DNA of 64,000 bases from Amycolatopsis iheyensis. Lineage in GTDB: Bacteria > Actinomycetota > Actinomycetes > Mycobacteriales > Pseudonocardiaceae. The notes below the pieces were generated by a model that was not told the origin of the DNA, searched no databases, and saw only the letters and a program-made list of their open reading frames with translations. Positions 18,390 to 27,370 of this stretch are shown in pieces. Positions within the stretch are counted from its first letter, which is position 1. Each line of letters opens with the position of its first letter. The translations under genes and the position numbers were made by a program. The DNA lies in assembly GCF_024703995.1 (NCBI RefSeq), contig NZ_JAMXQV010000001.1:310001-374000 (forward strand), given 5' to 3'.

Positions 18390-18857
18390 CTATTCCGCGG
18401 CCAGCAGCAGCGCCGTCGCGAAGGCCGCGATCCCCTCGCCTCGGCCCGTGAGACCCAAGCCGTCCGACGTCGTCCCGGACACGCTCACCGGGCCGCCCAC
18501 CGCGTCCGAAAGCACCTTCTGCGCCTCTTCCCGCCGCTTCCCCACGCGAGGCGCGTTACCCACGATCTGCACCGACGCGTTCCCGACCCGCCACCCGGCC
18601 GCCGAGATCAACCCGCGGACCTCCACCAGCATGTCCGCCCCATGAGCGCCGTCCATCCGGGGATCGCCGGTGCCGAACACCGCGCCGAGGTCACCCAGCC
18701 CCGCCGCCGACAGCAGTGCGTCGCACAGGGCGTGGGCGGCCACGTCGCCATCCGAGTGACCCGCGCAGCCGTCTACGCCGGGCCACCGCAGGCCCGCCAT
18801 CCAGCACTCGCGGCCCGGCTCGATCGGGTGGACGTCGACCCCGTTGCCGATCCTCAC
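18390..18857 (-). CDS. ispF: 2-C-methyl-D-erythritol 2,4-cyclodiphosphate synthase
   Basis: 155 residues, the normal length. It forms the cyclic diphosphate in the non-mevalonate isoprenoid pathway. The metal ligands Asp8 and His10 (NGVDVHP) and the conserved [17 protein letters not shown] are present, along with a C-terminal [19 protein letters not shown]. The GTG start overlaps the ispD-like stop in a GTGA, so the two are translationally coupled. Confidence 0.96.
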   Translation of the reverse strand: MRIGNGVDVHPIEPGRECWMAGLRWPGVDGCAGHSDGDVAAHALCDALLSAAGLGDLGAVFGTGDPRMDGAHGADMLVEVRGLISAAGWRVGNASVQIVGNAPRVGKRREEAQKVLSDAVGGPVSVSGTTSDGLGLTGRGEGIAAFATALLLAAE

Positions 18858-19459
18858 AGCGTCTCCTCGTTCTTCGGTGCCGCCGCGATCGCCTCGGCCA
18901 GGGACAGCTCGAAATCCGTTGTGACGCGCATCGCGTCCGGGTGGCCGGGCACCGTCGCCGCGCCGGTGACGTCCCAGGGGCGGAACGCCGAGAGCCGGTA
19001 GCCGATCGGTGTCTGGGCGGTGCGCAACCGGTTCCGGTCCTCCGTGCCGGTGATGAGCGATGCCGAAGTCAGCTTCACCGTGTCCGCCATCGGCAGCACC
19101 GGGACCACCACCGGGTGGTCACCGACCGCGGCAATCACGTCACGCACCGTCTGCGCAGGAATGAAGGCCCGCAGGGCGTCGTGGAGGAGTACAACTGAAT
19201 CACGGGCCAGCTCGGACTCGATGGCCGCGAGAGCTTCCCGTGGTGAGCCGGGCACGACCCGGCACCCGAGGTGACCGACCGCCTCGGAAAACGACGACGC
19301 ACACCGCTGGGGGGCCGCCACGAGCACCGTAGATATTTCCGGTACGTCCAGCAGCCCCCGCACGGTGTGCGTGAGTAGCGCTTCACCGTGGACCGGCGTG
19401 AGAGCGAGCTCTCCGTCGGTGGCACGGTGTACGACGGTCACGATCGCGACGACGTTCAT
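18854..19459 (-). CDS. ispD: IspD-like protein lacking the CTP-binding signature
   Basis: 201 residues, shorter than usual IspD (about 225-240). Position and parts of the sequence fit 2-C-methyl-D-erythritol 4-phosphate cytidylyltransferase: [48 protein letters not shown] and [15 protein letters not shown]. However, the N-terminal Gly-rich loop and its Arg/Lys (normally PAAGxGxR...PKA) read [20 protein letters not shown], and the usual TDDASLVE stretch is missing. No simple frameshift restores either. It may be inactive, altered, or a degraded copy while the true enzyme is elsewhere. The symbol marks orthology by position only. Confidence 0.75.
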   Translation of the reverse strand: MNVVAIVTVVHRATDGELALTPVHGEALLTHTVRGLLDVPEISTVLVAAPQRCASSFSEAVGHLGCRVVPGSPREALAAIESELARDSVVLLHDALRAFIPAQTVRDVIAAVGDHPVVVPVLPMADTVKLTSASLITGTEDRNRLRTAQTPIGYRLSAFRPWDVTGAATVPGHPDAMRVTTDFELSLAEAIAAAPKNEETL

Positions 19460-19512
19460 CGGTTCGCGATCGTAGAGGCACCCACTCGCCCGTCGAGCGG
19501 GATGCCCTGGGC

Positions 19513-20004
19513 TCAGACCGTCGCGGTTTCCAGAACTTCGTCGAGGAGGACTTCCGCTTTGTCCTCGTCGGTGCCCTCCGCGAGCGCGAGCTCGCTGACC
19601 AGAATTTGCCGCGCCTTCGCCAGCATGCGCTTCTCGCCGGCTGAAAGTCCGCGGTCCTTCTCTCGCCGCCAGAGGTCGCGCACCACTTCGGCCACCTTGT
19701 TCACATCGCCGGAGGCGAGCTTCTCGAGGTTGGCCTTGTACCGACGAGACCAGTTGGTGGGCTCTTCGGTGTGCGGAGCACGCAGAACGTCGAAGACCTT
19801 GTCCAGTCCTTCTTGCCCGACGACATCGCGCACGCCTACGATCTCGGCGTTGTCTGCGGGCACGCGAACCGTGAGATCCCCTTGCGCGACCTTGAGGACG
19901 AGGTACTTCTTTTCCTCGCCCTTGATCACGCGGGTCTCGATGGCTTCGATGAGTGCGGCACCGTGGTGCGGGTAGACGACGGTCTCTCCGACCTTGAAAA
20001 CCAT
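19513..20004 (-). CDS. carD: CarD-family RNA polymerase-binding regulator
   Basis: 163 residues, matching mycobacterial CarD in length and order. The N-terminal Tudor-like RNA-polymerase-interacting domain starts [20 protein letters not shown]. The C-terminal helical DNA-binding part includes [20 protein letters not shown], with the Trp that inserts at the upstream edge of the -10 element in characterised homologues. CarD stabilises open complexes, chiefly at rRNA and growth promoters. The AGAGGACAC site precedes ATG 20004. Confidence 0.96.
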   Translation of the reverse strand: MVFKVGETVVYPHHGAALIEAIETRVIKGEEKKYLVLKVAQGDLTVRVPADNAEIVGVRDVVGQEGLDKVFDVLRAPHTEEPTNWSRRYKANLEKLASGDVNKVAEVVRDLWRREKDRGLSAGEKRMLAKARQILVSELALAEGTDEDKAEVLLDEVLETATV

Positions 20005-20031
20005 GTGTCCTCTGCCCCTTTCGCTGACTCC

Positions 20032-20037
20032 ATCCTA
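20032..20037 (-). promoter_or_regulatory. Probable -10 element of carD
   Basis: TAGGAT on the minus strand, 28 bases upstream of the carD ATG, a good actinobacterial -10 sequence. No clear -35 is visible at the right distance. Confidence 0.5.
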
Positions 20038-20279
20038 TCACGGTCCGCCAGCGCCCACCTAGCGGGCCGGACTCGTCCTCGCAGGTCAGCGGCCTGAGCG
20101 GGGGTTGACAAACGTCCGACCCCCGTGCTCACGCAGGTGATGCGGGCGGGTTTCCCCAAGCGGTGGGAAATCCTTTGTGGACGGTTGATCTTGGGCGCAA
20201 CGCGGACCGGTTCGGTGGGGGAGATCGCGCCCGGCTAGTCTTCGGGGCGACGAGGCCGTGAAAAGGGAAGGACTGCGAC

Positions 20280-20936
20280 GTGAGGCTGCAGAATCGTCGC
20301 GTGCTCGGCGCGGGCGTGCTGGCGCTCGGTGCCGCGCTCGCGCTCGCCGGGTGCGGGGCCGGCCAGATCACCCAGACCGACACGCAGCAGCCCGCCGTCA
20401 ACGGCACGTATGCCCAGGTCAAGACCATTGTCCTGCGTGACGCCGCGGTGCAGTACCCGACTTCCGGCCCGGGCTACGCCGCCGGCTCGACCCCGGCGCT
20501 GACGCTGGCGATCATCAACCAGGGCGCCCAGGACGACACGCTCGTCTCGGTGACGACCGAGGACGGCACCCAGGCCACCGTCGGCGGCTCGAAGGACATC
20601 GTCGCCGGCCACTCGCTGGTGATCGGCCCGGACGACGCCGTCGAGTCCACGAACCAGGAGCAGGCCACCACTTCGGGCGCGCCGACCTCGTCGTCCTCGG
20701 CCACCCCGTCGACGTCGACCGGCACCTCGTCTTCGTCCTCTTCCGCTGAGGCCCCGAGCAGCAGCGTGACGCCGACCGCGGCCCCCGCGACCGTCGGCAA
20801 GGGCACCGTGACGCTGGGCGCGCTGAAGCAGGCGCTGTGGCCGGGTCAGGTCATCAAGGTCACGTTCGTCTTCAAGAACGCCGGACCGGTCACCGTCGAG
20901 CTGCCGGTCGCGGCGCCGGCGCACGACAAGGGGTAG
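20280..20936 (+). CDS. LpqE-like lipoprotein
   Basis: 218 residues. A lipobox LAGC follows a 20-residue hydrophobic signal, so it should be anchored to the outer face of the membrane. A beta-rich domain (VKTIVLRDAAVQYPT onward) is split by a long Ser/Thr/Ala-rich linker (about residues 120-165) before the final strands (IKVTFVFKNAGPVTVELPV). Its position beside radA and divergent from carD is that of mycobacterial lpqE, a DUF461/PCuAC-like lipoprotein of uncertain function. GTG 20280 is preceded by GGGAAGGA. Confidence 0.82.
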   Translation: MRLQNRRVLGAGVLALGAALALAGCGAGQITQTDTQQPAVNGTYAQVKTIVLRDAAVQYPTSGPGYAAGSTPALTLAIINQGAQDDTLVSVTTEDGTQATVGGSKDIVAGHSLVIGPDDAVESTNQEQATTSGAPTSSSSATPSTSTGTSSSSSSAEAPSSSVTPTAAPATVGKGTVTLGALKQALWPGQVIKVTFVFKNAGPVTVELPVAAPAHDKG

Positions 20937-20975
20937 GTCCCCGGTTTTGTCGGTGGTCGCCGATAGCCTCGCGGG

Positions 20976-22334
20976 GTGAAGAAGGGGACCATCTACCGCT
21001 GCGGCAGCTGCGGGTACGAAGCGGCCAAGTGGCTGGGCCGGTGTCCGGAGTGCCAGGAATGGGGCTCGCTCGAGGAGCGCGGGGCGCCGGCCAAGCCGGC
21101 CATCCAGCGCGTCGCGGCCGGGGCGCCGAGCGCGCCGGCGCGGCCCATCGGCGAGGTCGATGTCGAAGCGGCGCGCGCCCGCCGCACCGGGGTCTCGGAG
21201 CTCGACCGGGTGCTGGGCGGCGGTCTGGTGCCGGGCGCGGTGGTGCTGCTCGCGGGTGAGCCGGGCGTCGGCAAGTCGACCCTGCTGCTCGAAGTCGCTT
21301 ACCAATGGGCGAAAACGGTCGACCGGTCCCTGTACGTCACGGGCGAGGAGTCCGCGGGCCAGGTCCGGTTGCGCGCTGAGCGAACGGGCAACGTCCACGA
21401 CCTCATGTACCTGGCCGCCGAGAGCGATCTCTCGGCCATCCTCGGGCACGTCGACGACGTCAAGCCGGGCATGCTGATCGTCGACTCGGTGCAGACGATG
21501 GCTTCTCCGCAGGTCGAGGGCTCGCCGGGTGGGGTCACGCAGGTCCGCGCGGTGACGTCCGGGCTGGTCGCGCTGGCCAAGGAGCGCGGGCTGCCGGTGG
21601 TGCTGGTGGGGCACGTCACCAAGGACGGCTCGGTGGCCGGCCCGCGGGTGCTGGAGCACCTGGTCGACGTCGTGCTGCAGTTCGAGGGCGACAAGCACTC
21701 GACGCTGCGGATGCTGCGCGGCATCAAGAACCGGTTCGGCGCGTCCGACGAGATCGGCTGCTTCGAGCTGCAGGAAGAAGGCATCGTCGGGGTGCCGGAC
21801 CCGTCGGGGCTGTTCATCAGCCGCACCGAAGAGGCGGTGTCGGGCACGGCGATCACCGTGTCGCTGGAGGGCAAGCGGCCGCTGCTGGGCGAGGTCCAGG
21901 CGCTGGTGTCGTCGACGTCGGCGCCGCAGCCCCGGCGCGCGGTGAGCGGGCTGGATTCGGCGCGGGTGGCGATGGTACTGGCAGTGCTGGAGAAGCGCGG
22001 CGGCCTGAAGCTCGGCGACAAGGACGTGTACGCGGCCACGGTCGGCGGCATGAAGATCACCGAGCCGGGCATCGACCTGGCGCTGGTGCTGGCGTTGACG
22101 TCGTCGTTCGAAGACGTCGCGTTGTCGCCGAGGCTGGTGTCCGTCGGCGAGGTCGGCCTGGCCGGCGAGATCCGGCGGGTTCCGAGCGTCGGCCGCCGGC
22201 TGGCGGAGGCGGCGCGGCTGGGTTTCACCCATGCGCTGGTGCCGCCGGATTCGGGGAAGCCGCCGGCCGGGATCAGGGTGCTGGAGGTGGCGAACGTCGC
22301 GGACGCGCTGAACGCGGCCAGTCACGCCCGCTGA
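20976..22334 (+). CDS. radA: DNA repair protein RadA
   Basis: 452 residues. RadA assists branch migration in homologous recombination. The N-terminal zinc finger (YRCGSCGYEAAKWLGRCPEC), Walker A (GEPGVGKST), the RadA-specific KNRFG motif and the C-terminal Lon-like domain (KRPLLGEVQALVSST onward) are all present. GTG 20976 is the only sensible start. It follows the lipoprotein gene by 39 bases. The usual actinobacterial neighbour disA is absent downstream. Confidence 0.97.
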   Translation: MKKGTIYRCGSCGYEAAKWLGRCPECQEWGSLEERGAPAKPAIQRVAAGAPSAPARPIGEVDVEAARARRTGVSELDRVLGGGLVPGAVVLLAGEPGVGKSTLLLEVAYQWAKTVDRSLYVTGEESAGQVRLRAERTGNVHDLMYLAAESDLSAILGHVDDVKPGMLIVDSVQTMASPQVEGSPGGVTQVRAVTSGLVALAKERGLPVVLVGHVTKDGSVAGPRVLEHLVDVVLQFEGDKHSTLRMLRGIKNRFGASDEIGCFELQEEGIVGVPDPSGLFISRTEEAVSGTAITVSLEGKRPLLGEVQALVSSTSAPQPRRAVSGLDSARVAMVLAVLEKRGGLKLGDKDVYAATVGGMKITEPGIDLALVLALTSSFEDVALSPRLVSVGEVGLAGEIRRVPSVGRRLAEAARLGFTHALVPPDSGKPPAGIRVLEVANVADALNAASHAR

Positions 22335-23384
22335 TCACCCGTCGGTGCGGGTGATCGCGTAGGAGTAGACCGAGTCCGGCTCGTTCCAGCTCTGCGGGGT
22401 TGGCGGCGGGAACTGCGTGGACACCGGGCCTCCCGCGGCCGGGATCTCGGCGGTGCTCGGCGGCGCCTGGGACATGCTCACCGGGGCCTCGTGGCGGCTC
22501 GTGGTCACTTCGACAGCGCCGTTGGTCGCGGCCATCAGCTGTGCCGTCGACGGGTCGAAGTACAGGCGCTCACCCGTTTCCTTCGAAGCGACAACCGTCG
22601 CCGGGCGGCCGTCGGAGGTCTGCGACGCCATGGTGAAGGTCCCGGGCAACGCGCTGATCGTGTCGCGCAGCGCCAGCCGGACTTCCTTGCGGAGCAGGCC
22701 CAGCGCGAACACCGGACGAGCCATCCTGAGCGCCTCGGCGGGCACGCGGGCATCGCGCATCAGGTCCTTGGCCAGCTGCGCGCGGTCGGGGGTGAGCGAC
22801 GCGACGAACGACGCGTCGGGGGCCAGCCAGTTCATGGGTGGCCGCTGGGGGAAGATGCCGGCCGGGCCGTACTCGTCGACGGGGTTCCGGTCGATCCGCA
22901 GCTTCGGCAGGGCGTTTTGGTCCACCCCGGTCACCCCGCCCGTCCAGCGGGTGCGGCGGTGCCAAACGCCGGCCGGATCGGCCGGGATCCACAGCTCGAC
23001 AACCTGCTGGAGCCTGCCGGGGAACCCGAAGACCAGCTGGGGCACCCAGCTGGTCTGCTGCGCGTAGTGGAATTCGCCGGCGGCGAGCGGGCGGTCGATG
23101 TCCTGGAGCGTCGCCGCGGGCTGAGCCGGCTCCGGAGCGGGCGAGCGCAGCTGGGTCACCACCGCGAGCCCACCCACCAGAGTGACGACGGCCGCGGCCA
23201 CCGCGATCCACCGCCAGCTCCCGCGGCGACGCTGCGGCGGCGCCTCGGGTTCGCCGGCCGCGGCCATCAGGGACGCGCGGGCGAAGGCGAGGTCGTCGCC
23301 GGGGTCGACGTCGTCGTGCAGGTCGGCCAGGGCCGCGTCGAGCTCGGCGTCGGACCAGATCTTCCGGACGTTGTCTTCACGCAA
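22335..23384 (-). CDS. Membrane-anchored sigma-factor partner (CU044_5270-like)
   Basis: 349 residues: a cytoplasmic N-terminus (KIWSDAELDAALADLHDD), one membrane helix (WIAVAAAVVTLVGGLAVVT, about residues 62-80) and a long extracytoplasmic region beginning LAAGEFHYAQQTSW. This layout and position match the CU044_5270-type proteins that accompany actinobacterial ECF sigma factors and probably regulate them; direct function is unproven. I choose TTG 23384, which overlaps the sigma stop by eight bases and has AGGAGG upstream. Longer frames are sigma-gene shadows. Confidence 0.78.
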   Translation of the reverse strand: MREDNVRKIWSDAELDAALADLHDDVDPGDDLAFARASLMAAAGEPEAPPQRRRGSWRWIAVAAAVVTLVGGLAVVTQLRSPAPEPAQPAATLQDIDRPLAAGEFHYAQQTSWVPQLVFGFPGRLQQVVELWIPADPAGVWHRRTRWTGGVTGVDQNALPKLRIDRNPVDEYGPAGIFPQRPPMNWLAPDASFVASLTPDRAQLAKDLMRDARVPAEALRMARPVFALGLLRKEVRLALRDTISALPGTFTMASQTSDGRPATVVASKETGERLYFDPSTAQLMAATNGAVEVTTSRHEAPVSMSQAPPSTAEIPAAGGPVSTQFPPPTPQSWNEPDSVYSYAITRTDG

Positions 23385-23970
23385 GGTCCTGCACCTCCTC
23401 CTGAGCCGGGGCGTTCGTCCTGAGCCAGCGTCTGATCCGGTGCAGCCGGGACCGGACGGTACCCGGCGGGATGCCGAGGGCTTCGGCGACCTCGGCCGGT
23501 TCGAGCCCGGCCCACGAGACGAGCAGCAGCGTGTCCCGGTCGGCCGGGTTGAGCTTCGCCAGCGCGCCGGCGAGCTGGGCCGCGCGGACCTGGGCGTCGA
23601 CCTGTTCGGCGACGCGGCCGTCGTGGCCCGCGTGGCTGTGGTCGCCGGTGCGGGCGAGCCGCGCGGTGGCCTGCAGGCCGCGCAGCTCGGACCGCACGTG
23701 GTGGCGCAGCAGGTTGGTGGCGATGCCGTAGAGCCACGACCGGGCCGTGCCGAGCTCGGGCCGGTAGCTCTCGCGCCGCCGCAACGCGACGAGGAACGTC
23801 TCGGCGACGAGGTCGTTCGCGGGCTCGGGCCCGACGCGCCGGGCGAGGTACCGGCGCAGCGCGGCGGCATGGGTGTCGAAGAGCCGCCCGAACGCCGGGC
23901 CGGGCTCGGGTCCGCCCAGGTCCGGGCGGTCGTGCCCCCAGATCTCCGATCCCTCGTGGATCACCTGCAT
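23377..23970 (-). CDS. ECF RNA polymerase sigma factor
   Basis: 197 residues. Region 2 reads LARRVGPEPANDLVAETFLV and WLYGIATNLLRHHVRSE. Region 4 reads LNPADRDTLLLVSWAGLEP followed by AEALGIPPGTVRSRLHRIRR. It directs RNA polymerase to a small regulon and is presumably controlled by the membrane protein translated from the overlapping next frame. ATG 23970 gives the usual N-terminal length. I see no recognisable autoregulatory promoter in the short gap to the divergent gene. Confidence 0.92.
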   Translation of the reverse strand: MQVIHEGSEIWGHDRPDLGGPEPGPAFGRLFDTHAAALRRYLARRVGPEPANDLVAETFLVALRRRESYRPELGTARSWLYGIATNLLRHHVRSELRGLQATARLARTGDHSHAGHDGRVAEQVDAQVRAAQLAGALAKLNPADRDTLLLVSWAGLEPAEVAEALGIPPGTVRSRLHRIRRWLRTNAPAQEEVQDLA

Positions 23971-24026
23971 GCCCCCAGTTGCCCGCAGCGCGCGCGAGCG
24001 TTCACGATCAACATAGGGGGATTTCG

Positions 24027-24704
24027 ATGATCGCGAAGTGCACCGCCGGATCCGGCGGTCAACGGGTGGCGCCCGCCTACAGCCTGACCTACCTCCGACC
24101 GCCGGAGTTCCACCTGACACCGGGGCGTGCGTACGAGGTCTACGGGTTCGCGTTGTTCCGGAACGGGCCGGCGTTCCTGGTCCGCAACGACGATCGTGCC
24201 CCCGAGTGGTACGCGACCAGCGTGTTCGAGGTCCTCGACAGCGCGGTCCCGGAAGACTGGCGCGCCGGGCGCGGCGAGGGGTACGAGTTCGTCCTCGGCT
24301 ACCCCGAGCTGGCCGCTTCGGAGACCGTCATGGCCGACGTGGTCGCGACGCGGCAGGACGGGTGGCGGACCTTCGCCCGGCAGGCGCAGGCGAGGACCAG
24401 CGCGCTCCCGGTCGAGGCGACGCCTTCCTTCGCCGCGCTCGCCGACCTGGCCGGGCACTTCCACCAGGACTACGACTTGGTCGCCGACACGGTTTTCGGC
24501 GTCGTCGACGCCTACGTCGAAGGCCAGGACGACCGGCGAACGGCCGTCCTGGCCGAACTCGACGCGCTGTTCGCCGCCGGCCTGGACGACGTCGTCGCGC
24601 ACCGGATCTGGGTCGTCGAGGGCTGGGCCATGTACGACCCCGCCGTCGACGGCCTGACCTGCCTCGACTGGCTCGGCCGGGTCCGGGACCGCCTTTCGGC
24701 GTGA
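24027..24704 (+). CDS. Possible CdiI-type immunity domain protein
   Basis: 225 residues. The C-terminal half contains FAALADLAGHFHQDYDLVAD and then VDAYVEGQDDRRTAVLAEL, resembling the contact-dependent growth inhibition immunity family CdiI_3. The N-terminal half (PPEFHLTPGRAYEVYGFALF, and VRNDDRAPEWY) looks like a small beta-rich domain. AGGGGG precedes ATG 24027. No toxin gene lies beside it, so if the family call is right this is an orphan immunity gene. The call rests on a short motif. Confidence 0.55.
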   Translation: MIAKCTAGSGGQRVAPAYSLTYLRPPEFHLTPGRAYEVYGFALFRNGPAFLVRNDDRAPEWYATSVFEVLDSAVPEDWRAGRGEGYEFVLGYPELAASETVMADVVATRQDGWRTFARQAQARTSALPVEATPSFAALADLAGHFHQDYDLVADTVFGVVDAYVEGQDDRRTAVLAELDALFAAGLDDVVAHRIWVVEGWAMYDPAVDGLTCLDWLGRVRDRLSA

Positions 24705-24800
24705 TCCATCCGGGTGGGGTGAGAGACACGGCGCGCCCCGCACCGCGATCATCCCGGTGAGGCGTTGACCGACTGACGCCGCAACTGGGGAAGGATCGTC

Positions 24801-25394
24801 ATGCGTAGGTTCCGCCTGGGATTCGTCACGCTCATCGCCACCCTGGGGCTCGTCGGCCTGCCCGCCGTGGCCGAAGCCACCACCGAAGCCGTCCTGAACG
24901 TTCAGTACCAAGTCCAGGAAACCGGCTACTGGTGCGGTCCCGCCGCCACCCGGATCGCCATGTCCGCCCGCACCGGCAACCTGCCGAGCCAGGCGACGCT
25001 CGCTTCGCAGCTCGGGACCACCACCAACGGCACCGACTGGGTCGGGCAGGTCACCGGCGTCCTCAACGCCGACCTCGGCACCTCCTGGTACGAGACCAAG
25101 GAGATGCCGAACGACCCGCCCACCCAGGCCCAGCGCGACCTGCTCTGGCGCGACATCACCCTCGACATCGACAACGGCTACCCGATCGTCGCCAACATCG
25201 TCGCGCCCGCGAACAACCACCCGCCCGGCTACCCGAACTACACGATCTACCACTACTTCACGATCATCGGGTACGACAGCTCGGACCGGACCGTCAAGAT
25301 CGCCGATCCGGCGAGCTTCGGCGGGAACCAGCTCTACTGGCTGACCTTCGACCAGCTCGCGACGCTGATCCCGCCGAAGGGCTACGCCGCCTAG
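24801..25394 (+). CDS. Secreted C39-like cysteine peptidase
   Basis: 197 residues with a Sec signal peptide (cleavage after about AVAEA, residue 26). The papain-like triad of the Peptidase_C39_2 family is visible: Cys in TGYWCGPAATRIAM, His in YTIYHYFTIIGYD and Asp in KIADPASFGG. It is a single-domain extracellular protease or amidase with unknown substrate. GGGGAAGGA lies before ATG 24801. It converges on the next gene with a four-base CTAG overlap. Confidence 0.88.
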   Translation: MRRFRLGFVTLIATLGLVGLPAVAEATTEAVLNVQYQVQETGYWCGPAATRIAMSARTGNLPSQATLASQLGTTTNGTDWVGQVTGVLNADLGTSWYETKEMPNDPPTQAQRDLLWRDITLDIDNGYPIVANIVAPANNHPPGYPNYTIYHYFTIIGYDSSDRTVKIADPASFGGNQLYWLTFDQLATLIPPKGYAA

Positions 25395-26665
25395 ATCCCC
25401 AGCAGGCCCCAATAAACCGCCCACGGGACGAACACCACGCCGCCGGCCAGCACGACGCCCAGCCGTGGGGTGCGAGTGCGCCACCACGCCACCGCCGTGC
25501 CGATCGCCGCCGCCACCGTGGCCAGTGACGGCAGCTGCAGCGCGAGCCACGGCAGCGGCCGGCCGAGGACCACCGGGCCCAGGCCCTTGCCCATGGTCGT
25601 CTGGATCAGCACGTCGACGACCAGGAAGCCGAGCACCGTCACCAGCCCGGTCACCGCCAGCCGGCGGCCCGGGCGGCGGAACAGGCCGAAGCCGAACGTC
25701 CCCAGCAGCACGACCAGCGCCGCGAGCTGCAGCCACGTCGACTCGTACCAGGAGAGCGGGGACACGGAACTGCTCGGGCGGTCCTGCGAAGGTGGCGCAT
25801 CCGCCGAAGAGGCCGTGGGCAGGTCGTGCACCCACGTGCCCACCAGCTCCAGGTACCCCGGCGCGTAGCCGGGCAGCTTGTCGTAGCCGTCGGTCGTGCG
25901 GCGCAGCTGGTGCTGCGCGTCCGGGAAGACCCGCAGCGTGTGGTGCGCCACCGAGGCCTGGAAGATCCGGACGGCCTCGCCCGGCGGCGTCAGGACGTCC
26001 TTCGCGCCCCACAACCCGAGTACCGGCTGCCGCAGGCTCTTCAGCACCGGCACCGGGTCGTAGTACGCCTCCGGGAACACCCCGCTGCCGACCAGCTGGC
26101 GCATCATCGTCGACGACGCCATCCGCACCATCGAGCCGGTCATGCCGAGCTGCCGCAGCTGGTTCTCGATAGCCCACGCCTGCTGCCGCGACGGTTCGAC
26201 GCCGTTCGCGCCCAGCGTGACCACGAAAGCGACGTCCGCGGACCGGGAAGCCGCCAGCGGCGCCACCCAGCCCCCTTCGCTCAACCCCCAGACGCCGACC
26301 CGGGCCGGATCGACCTCGGGCCGCTTCCGCAACGCCTCGACCGCCGCCAGCGCGTCGTCGGCGAGGGTCGAGTACGACCGCGAGAACTGTGAGTACCCCT
26401 CGGTCCGCTTGTCGTAGATGAGCGTTGCGATGCCTTGCCGCGCAAAGGCTTCCGCCTGGTCGCGGTAGTCCTCGCGGCTGTGTTCCCCCGAGCCGTGGAC
26501 CATCACCAGGCCCGGCAGGTTCGACCCGCCGGGCGGCGCGACGACCGTGCCGTGCAACGTCACGCCGCCGTTCGTGAAGGTGACGTCCGAGCCGTCCGCG
26601 GCCGACGCCGGTGGTGCCGAAAGGGCCAGGATCACCCCGGCCAGTAGTAGCGCCCCAGTGCGCAT
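25391..26665 (-). CDS. Exported alpha/beta hydrolase with C-terminal membrane domain
   Basis: 424 residues. A signal peptide (to about residue 22) leads into an alpha/beta-hydrolase fold with oxyanion HGSGEHSREDY, nucleophile elbow GLSEGG and a late His (DAQHQLRR). A Ser/Pro linker then leads to four membrane helices (about residues 310-424). The catalytic part should face outside. The family covers esterases and peptidases, and the substrate is unknown. It lies 19 bases after a winged-helix regulator on the same strand, which probably controls it. Confidence 0.85.
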   Translation of the reverse strand: MRTGALLLAGVILALSAPPASAADGSDVTFTNGGVTLHGTVVAPPGGSNLPGLVMVHGSGEHSREDYRDQAEAFARQGIATLIYDKRTEGYSQFSRSYSTLADDALAAVEALRKRPEVDPARVGVWGLSEGGWVAPLAASRSADVAFVVTLGANGVEPSRQQAWAIENQLRQLGMTGSMVRMASSTMMRQLVGSGVFPEAYYDPVPVLKSLRQPVLGLWGAKDVLTPPGEAVRIFQASVAHHTLRVFPDAQHQLRRTTDGYDKLPGYAPGYLELVGTWVHDLPTASSADAPPSQDRPSSSVSPLSWYESTWLQLAALVVLLGTFGFGLFRRPGRRLAVTGLVTVLGFLVVDVLIQTTMGKGLGPVVLGRPLPWLALQLPSLATVAAAIGTAVAWWRTRTPRLGVVLAGGVVFVPWAVYWGLLGI

Positions 26666-26684
26666 GTGGATCCCCCTGTCATGG

Positions 26685-27251
26685 TCATTCCCCTGGTTCC
26701 GGGAACGCGAGCAGGCGCACGAGCACGCGCCGCGCCTCCGGTGACCGGTCGTCCTCGGCCCGCCAGTACCGGCGGAACAGCTCCATGTAGTCGTCCCAGA
26801 ACTGCTTCAGCTCCTCGGCGGTGAGCCAGGTGCCGCCCCGCGCGTAGAGCAGCGCGTCCGGCCAGTCGCCGGGCAGCTCGTCGCGCTGTTCCGCGAACCG
26901 GTTGAGCTTTTCGAGGTCGTCCTCGAACCCCTGGCGGTGCATGTCGTCGAACAGCACCCGGGATTCGGCGCTCTGCGAGCTGCGCCGCGGCCAGCGGATG
27001 TCCCGCGGCCGCGTCCGCCACCACCGTTCCTTGCCCCGCGCGAGCTCCGGGACGTCTTCGACGAACCCGAACCGGGCCAGCTCCCGCAGGTGGTAGCTGG
27101 TCGCGCCGGTGTTCTCGCCCAGGGCCTGGGCGAGTTTCGTGGCCGTGGCCGGGCCCGCGGACAACACGCCGAGTATCCGGCGGCGCAACGGGTGCGTGAC
27201 GGCCTTGAGGGCGTCCGGATCGAGCTCTTCCGGTGGTGGAGCGCTGGTCAT
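26685..27251 (-). CDS. ArsR-like winged-helix transcriptional regulator
   Basis: 188 residues. The N-terminal wHTH (AVTHPLRRRILGVLSAG, then ATKLAQALGENTGATSYHLR) is of the ArsR/HTH_20 type. A C-terminal helical region, rich in Trp and acidic residues, could bind a ligand. No Cys metal site is evident. ATG 27251 is chosen as the start nearest the HTH with sensible spacing. It is the first gene of a two-gene operon with the hydrolase. Confidence 0.87.
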   Translation of the reverse strand: MTSAPPPEELDPDALKAVTHPLRRRILGVLSAGPATATKLAQALGENTGATSYHLRELARFGFVEDVPELARGKERWWRTRPRDIRWPRRSSQSAESRVLFDDMHRQGFEDDLEKLNRFAEQRDELPGDWPDALLYARGGTWLTAEELKQFWDDYMELFRRYWRAEDDRSPEARRVLVRLLAFPEPGE

Positions 27252-27370
27252 GACGCCACTGTAGCTGTGCAAAGGAAAGTGTGCAAAGAAATCTGTGTAT
27301 GCGGGAATCCCAGATCGCCGGACCCGGGCCTTACTATCCGTGCCCATGTGGTTCCGAGGGGTCAGACGAC

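Noticed and set aside
23971..24120. Longer sigma factor start at 24120
   Set aside because: It would overlap the divergent gene at 24027, and the added residues are not sigma-like.
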